Assembly: GCA_007136165.1 (NCBI GenBank)
Contig: SLHK01000168.1
Coordinates: 1-6,554 of the forward strand
Source of the DNA: Syntrophomonadaceae bacterium
Lineage (GTDB): Bacteria; Bacillota; Dethiobacteria; PWVN01
Length of the DNA: 6,554 nt
Reading direction: 5' to 3'
Part shown: one piece after another, positions 6,390 to 6,554 of the stretch
Position numbering within the stretch: the stretch's first letter is position 1
Layout of the letters: every line of letters starts with the position of its first letter
Made by a program: the position numbers and the translations under genes
Notes under the pieces: generated by a model
Database searches by the model: none
What the model was told of the DNA's origin: nothing
What the model saw: the letters and a program-made list of their open reading frames with translations, nothing else

Positions 6390-6554
6390 TTAACTCCCGG
6401 CTGCTCCTTTTTGCAGTTCATTCAGGGCATCCTGCACCCGCTTTTTTTCTACGGGCAGGGAACCTTCCCGCATTTCCGCGTACAGTGCCTTAAAGAGACA
6501 GTAGACCATCAGGAACATAATGATCATGAAGGGGAAGCCCCCCACAACGGAAGC
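6390..6554 (-). CDS. BCCT-family (betaine/carnitine/choline) transporter, C-terminal fragment
   Basis: Only the last 54 codons lie in the window; the gene enters from the right edge and stops with TAA at 6392-6390. The fragment begins ASVVGGFPFMIIMFLMVYCL, a hydrophobic final membrane helix with the GGFPF...MFLM pattern that matches the (A/G)xPFxxIMxLM last helix of BCCT sodium- or proton-coupled transporters such as OpuD and BetT. FKALYAEMREG follows, then a charged cytoplasmic tail of about 25 residues (KKRVQDALNELQKG). BCCT carriers import quaternary amines such as glycine betaine, choline or carnitine; the substrate cannot be told from this piece. It precedes the glycine riboswitch on the same strand but is separated from it by a strong hairpin, so it is probably a distinct transcript. 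Another transporter family with a similar last helix is possible. Confidence 0.72.
   Translation of the reverse strand, partial: ASVVGGFPFMIIMFLMVYCLFKALYAEMREGSLPVEKKRVQDALNELQKGAAGS

Noticed and set aside
1..6554. Mobile elements, CRISPR arrays, tRNA or rRNA genes, phage or defence genes
   Set aside because: No repeated spacer arrangement, terminal inverted repeats, transposase motifs or RNA gene signatures were seen. Apart from the radical SAM pair, the window is a conventional glycine cleavage operon.

Overview
All recognisable genes in this window are read from the minus strand, so the biological order runs from high to low coordinates. The composition is GC-rich, with many GGG/CCC runs. 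Ribosome binding sites are strong AGGAGG types, and the glycine decarboxylase P protein is split into two subunits. A tandem glycine riboswitch with an intrinsic terminator precedes the operon. Together these suggest a GC-rich anaerobic Firmicute (Clostridia/Peptococcia-like, possibly thermophilic or acetogenic). That placement is inference; no taxon-specific marker is present.

Layout along the minus strand: (1) 6554-6390, the C-terminal end of a BCCT-family (betaine/carnitine/choline) transporter, followed by a perfect 15-bp hairpin at 6341-6375. (2) An AT-rich gap holding a candidate promoter (about 6300-6260). (3) 6246-6041, a tandem glycine riboswitch with a leader-linker P0 kink-turn, whose last P1 strand is shared with an intrinsic terminator (6046-6004). 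(4) gcvT, gcvH, gcvPA and gcvPB, the T, H and split P proteins of the glycine cleavage system, packed with gaps or overlaps of -4 to +3 bases. (5) Two further genes, both translationally overlapped, encoding radical SAM proteins with CX3CX2C cluster motifs; the second runs off the window at base 1.

How it fits together: GcvPA/GcvPB decarboxylate glycine and load the aminomethyl group onto the lipoyl arm of GcvH. GcvT releases ammonia and passes the one-carbon unit to tetrahydrofolate. GcvH needs lipoylation, and the two radical SAM genes at the operon end look like the two-component LipS1/LipS2-type lipoyl synthase pair, which replaces classical LipA in some archaea and anaerobes. Excess glycine would stabilise the riboswitch P1, block the terminator and switch on both the enzyme and its presumed cofactor-making genes. 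The L protein (dihydrolipoamide dehydrogenase), a LipA homologue and any lipoate/octanoate transferase are not in the window.
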